Source: Halochromatium glycolicum
Lineage (GTDB): Bacteria > Pseudomonadota > Gammaproteobacteria > Chromatiales > Chromatiaceae
Assembly: GCF_016584085.1 (NCBI RefSeq)
Contig: NZ_NRSJ01000035.1
Coordinates: forward strand, 1 to 52,920
Direction of reading: 5' to 3'
DNA length: 52,920 nt
Shown: positions 49,861-52,920 of the stretch, piece by piece
Numbering within the stretch: position 1 is the first letter of the stretch
Layout: each line of letters opens with the position of its first letter
The notes under the pieces: model-generated
What the model was told of the DNA's origin: nothing
What the model saw: the letters and a program-made list of their open reading frames with translations, nothing else
Databases searched by the model: none
Program-made: the position numbers and the translations under genes

Positions 49861-50517
49861 TCACTGGCCGGAGGTGCCGCCATCGACCGGTGCCGCAGCA
49901 CTCGCCAAGCGACGCCAGACCAGCGTGCGGTTGTTGACCGGCATCGCGATGTCCTCCTCGAGTGCCAGCCCTGCCTCGGCGGCGAAGCGCTCGAGCTCGC
50001 GCCGATCGCGGACGCCGCTGGCCGGATTCTGTAGCTGGAGCGACTGGTCGAACCGCGCGTTGCTCTCGCTGGTGTGCTGGCCGTCGATACTGAACGGCCC
50101 ATAGAGTAGGAAACGGCCGCCGGCAGGCAACAGCGCACCGACCCCGGCGAACAGGCGCTCGACCTGCGCGAGCGACATGATGTGGGCGGTATTGGCGCTG
50201 AAGACGGCGTCGTAGCCCCGGCCGCTGAATGCGGCGAGCCAGTCTGTCTCCATGTCTAGGGCGAGCGGGGCCGGGAGATTCGGCAGCTTTGCCTCATCCA
50301 GCCATTGCCGAATACCCGGCAGATGGGCCGGGACATCGGTGCACTGCCAGCGTAGGTGCGGCATCGCCGCGGCGAAATGCACTGCATGCTGGCCGGTGCC
50401 GCTGCCGATCTCGAGCACCGAGTGTGCAGCGATGAGCCGCGGTTTGAGCACCTCGAGGATGGGCTGCTTGTTCTCTTCGCAGGCCGGGGAAAAGGGTTTA
50501 TCGATGATGCCTTGCAT
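49861..50517 (-). CDS. DUF938 family SAM-dependent methyltransferase-like protein
   Basis: A 218-residue protein with the methyltransferase SAM-binding motif SVLEIGSGTGQHAVHFA. The family motifs CEENKQPILEVL, FSANTAHIMS, LLYGPFSIDGQHTSESNARFD and VRDRRELERFA are present. The ATG at 50515-50517 follows GGAGT by five bases; the frame continues 49 codons further upstream through a direct-repeat region that I exclude. The methyl acceptor is unknown. Confidence 0.9.
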   Translation of the reverse strand: MQGIIDKPFSPACEENKQPILEVLKPRLIAAHSVLEIGSGTGQHAVHFAAAMPHLRWQCTDVPAHLPGIRQWLDEAKLPNLPAPLALDMETDWLAAFSGRGYDAVFSANTAHIMSLAQVERLFAGVGALLPAGGRFLLYGPFSIDGQHTSESNARFDQSLQLQNPASGVRDRRELERFAAEAGLALEEDIAMPVNNRTLVWRRLASAAAPVDGGTSGQ

Positions 50518-50586
50518 GATGACTCCGGTCCGCCAGTGCTGCTGACTGCGCTCGGTCGCTTGCGCTGCGTCTTGGCGCGCGATGCC

Positions 50587-50790
50587 CCGCTTCGATGGGG
50601 CCGAACCTGCCTGAGGTTCAACGCCAGACTGGGCGGAGATTGGACCGGCTCTGGCGGTTCGCAACCGATGCCGATAAGACCGATGCCTGACCTCCGCTTC
50701 GATGAGGCCGAACGTGCCTCGGGCTCAACGCCAGATTGAGCGCGGATTGGATCGGCTCTGGCAGTTCACAACCGGCGCCGACACGACCAC
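50587..50790. repeat. 107-bp imperfect tandem duplication
   Basis: Two diverged units start CCGCTTCGATG at 50587 and at 50694. They share blocks such as GCCGAAC, CAACGCCAGA, GGCTCTGGC and CACAACCG/CGCAACCG. They fill most of the gap between the DUF938 start and the divergent lipoprotein gene. No coding function is apparent. Confidence 0.7.
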
Positions 50791-50945
50791 CATCTCGAAG
50801 CGGTGCGGCGGCGCCGGCAAGCGCTGATGCGGAACTGGCGGATCGGCTATGATGGGCCTAGCCACGCATGGCGAGCGGTCTCGCGGTCGGTTGCCACGCT
50901 GGCGCTCGATCGAGGCCTACCAATCCTGCTGCTAACGAGATCGCA

Positions 50946-52070
50946 ATGCTTGAAGTGCTGAGAAGCACAGTGCTGATTGCTGCCGCCCTGCTCGCCGCCT
51001 GCGCCGGAACGGGGGGCGGCCCCGGCGGCGGACAGGACACCGGGCGCGATGGCGATCGCGCGGCGACGGATCGCGCCGGAGCCGAAGGCCCTGCGTTGAG
51101 CGAGGGAGGCGTGACCCATGATAAGGGGGCTTCGCTGACGTTCGAGCTCGGCGCACCCCCGCAGCCCAATCAGCTCGGGGTCGAGCACTGGAAGCGTCCC
51201 CCGCGCTGGCCGGTGGGTCCGACGCGCGACGATGATTCCGAGGTCGGCGTGCTCTATGCAATGGCCTACTTCCCGGCACCGAGCGGTGTCGAGACCGAGC
51301 TTGCGAATCGTCTCGCCGAGCTCTATGCGGACGCGCGCGCGGGTTATGGGCTTTACAGCTTTCTGCTCGGCGGCCCGACCGACGCCCGCTCGCCGGTTGA
51401 TGTTGCAGCCTATGGCGAGCTGCTGCGGGCAATCGATACCTATGTGATGAACAGCAATGGGGCCGGCGGCAATGACGACACCGGGCGCCACGGTTTCCTG
51501 ATACAGGTGGACGTGCTGCGCCCCGACGGAGAGCTGTATGAGCGGGTTTATCCGGGGCTCTCGGCCGAGGCACGGTTGGTGCTGGCGCGCCAGTTGCGGC
51601 TCTACGGCCATGTCGGGCTCGCGGATCGGCTGGAGGCCTCCTCGGGTCCGTTCCTCGTGACCAGCCTGCGTCCAGCCCTGGTGCCGATGAGCGCAACGCA
51701 GCCCCTGCTGGTCGTCGATCTGCAGCCGCTCGGCCCCGAGTACATGTACTCGGTGGTGGATGTCTACGATCGCCCGATCCCGGGCGACATGCTCGGCCGG
51801 CCCGAAAGCCTGGCTGCGATTGCGCGACGGCTGAGGGAGATCTTCCCGAACCGCCAGGTCGACAGCGGTGCCGCGCCGGCCCCGGACCAGGAGTGGATCT
51901 GGCTGATCGACGGCACCGCCCGGGCCCAGGCCCAGGCTGTTGCTCCAATCACCCGAGGCGATTCGGCGGGGACGGCGTCATCGACGAGTCGTGCCAAGGC
52001 ACCGGACGCAGCGATTGCGCTGGCGGGTGCTCGATCCAGTAGCAGCTGCTTGCGGATGGAGGGTGTCTGA
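50946..52070 (+). CDS. lipoprotein of unknown function
   Basis: A 374-residue lipoprotein. The ATG at 50946 begins MLEVLRSTVLIAAALLAACAG with lipobox LAAC at Cys19. A Gly/Asp-rich linker follows (to about residue 55). The rest is a soluble domain I cannot name (LYAMAYFPAPSGVETELANRL, YGLYSFLLGGPTDARS, AIDTYVMNSNGAG). Its stop overlaps the next start (TGATG), suggesting a coupled pair. A structure-based search would be the most informative next step. Confidence 0.75.
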   Translation: MLEVLRSTVLIAAALLAACAGTGGGPGGGQDTGRDGDRAATDRAGAEGPALSEGGVTHDKGASLTFELGAPPQPNQLGVEHWKRPPRWPVGPTRDDDSEVGVLYAMAYFPAPSGVETELANRLAELYADARAGYGLYSFLLGGPTDARSPVDVAAYGELLRAIDTYVMNSNGAGGNDDTGRHGFLIQVDVLRPDGELYERVYPGLSAEARLVLARQLRLYGHVGLADRLEASSGPFLVTSLRPALVPMSATQPLLVVDLQPLGPEYMYSVVDVYDRPIPGDMLGRPESLAAIARRLREIFPNRQVDSGAAPAPDQEWIWLIDGTARAQAQAVAPITRGDSAGTASSTSRAKAPDAAIALAGARSSSSCLRMEGV

Positions 52071-52684
52071 TGTTGGGTGGACGTATCAGCGGTATGCTTC
52101 GGTTCCTGATCGGCATCCTGCTGTTGCAGGCCGCCACCGCGTTGCTGACCTATACCGCGCTGATGACCGACCTCGAGCAGACCGCCTATCTGTTCGCGGC
52201 CTTGGCGGCGCTGCTCGGCTTCCTGGTGGCGCTCTGGTTCGATTCGGTGGTCGGGACGGTGCGCGAGCAGACGCTGGCCCAGCAGAACAAGCGCCACACC
52301 CGCGAGCGCGAAAAGCTGCGCATGCAGGCCGAGCGCGAGAAGGCGAAGCTGGCGGCGCGCAAGAAGAAGGACTCCAGCGGCGCCAAGCTCCGCACCGGCG
52401 TTGCGGTGGGCGGGGTCGTCGGGGTCGGGATCGCGATGATGTTCGCGCAATTCCTGACCCTTGGCCTGCTGACGATCTCGACCGCTGGTGGCGCGGCGGC
52501 CGGGTACGGGCTGCGATTGCGCCAAGAGAAGCGCATTCGCGCGCGTGAGCTCGAGAGCTCAGGCGAGCGGCTGATCGCGGCATCGACCGCCGACGTGCCA
52601 GCGCTCGAAGCCGAGATCAAGAAGCCTCCGGCCAAGACGGCGGCATCGCGCAAGCGCCGCCGTGAACCCAGGAATGATGCCTAA
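52070..52684 (+). CDS. membrane protein of unknown function
   Basis: A 204-residue protein with two N-terminal helices (about residues 9-30 and 37-57), a highly charged coiled-coil stretch (about 65-107, KRHTREREKLRMQAEREKAK), then a Gly/Ala-rich hydrophobic pair (TGVAVGGVVGVGIAMMFAQ, ISTAGGAAAGYGLRL) and a basic tail. I do not recognise it. It is translationally coupled to the lipoprotein gene, so an envelope complex of the two is likely. Confidence 0.75.
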   Translation: MLGGRISGMLRFLIGILLLQAATALLTYTALMTDLEQTAYLFAALAALLGFLVALWFDSVVGTVREQTLAQQNKRHTREREKLRMQAEREKAKLAARKKKDSSGAKLRTGVAVGGVVGVGIAMMFAQFLTLGLLTISTAGGAAAGYGLRLRQEKRIRARELESSGERLIAASTADVPALEAEIKKPPAKTAASRKRRREPRNDA

Positions 52685-52920
52685 GCCGCCTGCCGAGACA
52701 GGTTTTCGGCGTCCATCAACGCAGACCTGATCGCGGCCGGATTGTCTCCGTTCGCACCGGGCCTTGCGGCAGTCAAGGCGGCCCGCTTAATGCCAGCAAT
52801 TCCCGCCATCCTCGGAGATGGCAGCTGACAAGACACGGAGACCGGCATTGAAGATCTCTGGACGCATGGACGCCTCGCTGCAGAGCAACGCTTTGATGAA
52901 GCTGGCTTGTTCTCCCCTCA
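52685..52920. other. right edge, no gene resolved
   Basis: A minus-strand frame is open from the window end to a TAG at 52681-52683 (about 80 codons, ending SALMDAENLSRQAA). A plus-strand start is possible near 52849 with GGAGA upstream. Neither gives a recognisable protein in the available length. Confidence 0.3.

Noticed and set aside
52681..52920. Minus-strand frame running off the right end as a gene
   Set aside because: Only about 80 codons are visible and no family features can be recognised; it also abuts the stop of the plus-strand gene.

Overview
The window is GC-rich gammaproteobacterial DNA. The gene content suggests a purple sulfur bacterium or close relative (Chromatiales): oxygen-independent ubiquinone hydroxylation (UbiU), an octaheme cytochrome of the tetrathionate-reductase family, a b558-type succinate dehydrogenase/fumarate reductase, several c-di-GMP proteins and typical gammaproteobacterial REP palindromes. 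This taxonomic placement is inference; there is no rRNA in the window and I saw no tRNA.

Layout. 0.2-4.6 kb, minus strand: ubiU, a YhcC-type radical SAM gene, a dual-specificity-type phosphatase, a glycine-zipper lipoprotein and hisI. 5.0-9.0 kb, plus strand: a respiratory module of a heptaheme membrane-anchored cytochrome c, a cytochrome b and a long membrane-anchored octaheme cytochrome c of the OTR family. 9.0-17.6 kb, minus strand: a decaying BREX type 3-like phage-defence island. It holds a truncated PglX methylase, a frameshifted BrxHII-like helicase, a second helicase reduced to a scar, a deleted and frameshifted pglZ, and toxin-antitoxin genes between them (VapBC-like plus DUF2283, Phd plus a gutted VapC, MNT-HEPN). 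A decayed REP-associated transposase (RAYT) lies at its left end and an IS630 element at its right end. 18.8-23.5 kb, minus strand: a dicarboxylate-type symporter, a MurE-like ligase overlapping an M14-like lipoprotein, and a PEP-mutase/isocitrate-lyase-family enzyme. 23.7-33.1 kb: a conserved hypothetical, DUF2252, an HDOD-GGDEF protein, RecD2 and a PAS-GGDEF protein. 33.2-36.5 kb: sdhCAB. 37.0-41.0 kb: a fused holin-like/GH108 endolysin protein, an unknown membrane protein and an MFS transporter. 41.0-52.9 kb: a PAS-GGDEF-EAL protein, GNAT, an SMR transporter, prfC, a phosphoglycerate-mutase-like protein, Hsp20, DUF938 and DUF427, and a lipoprotein/membrane-protein pair.

Repeats are a major theme. 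A 164-bp foldback element, with imperfectly self-complementary arms along its whole length, occurs four times between genes (3335, 23543, 44648, and inverted at 46999). Each copy is exactly 164 bp and TA-flanked, which fits a MITE-like element. REP palindromes lie at 9125 and 43815-43926. Short tandem repeats lie at 1245, 4668, 11981, 36233 (inside sdhB), 48516 and 50587.

The most interesting items are the foldback element, the OTR-type b/c cytochrome module, the fused holin-endolysin in an operon without other phage genes, the MurE-like/M14-like pair, and the defence island in which gene after gene carries an internal deletion while two antitoxins and several accessory genes remain intact.
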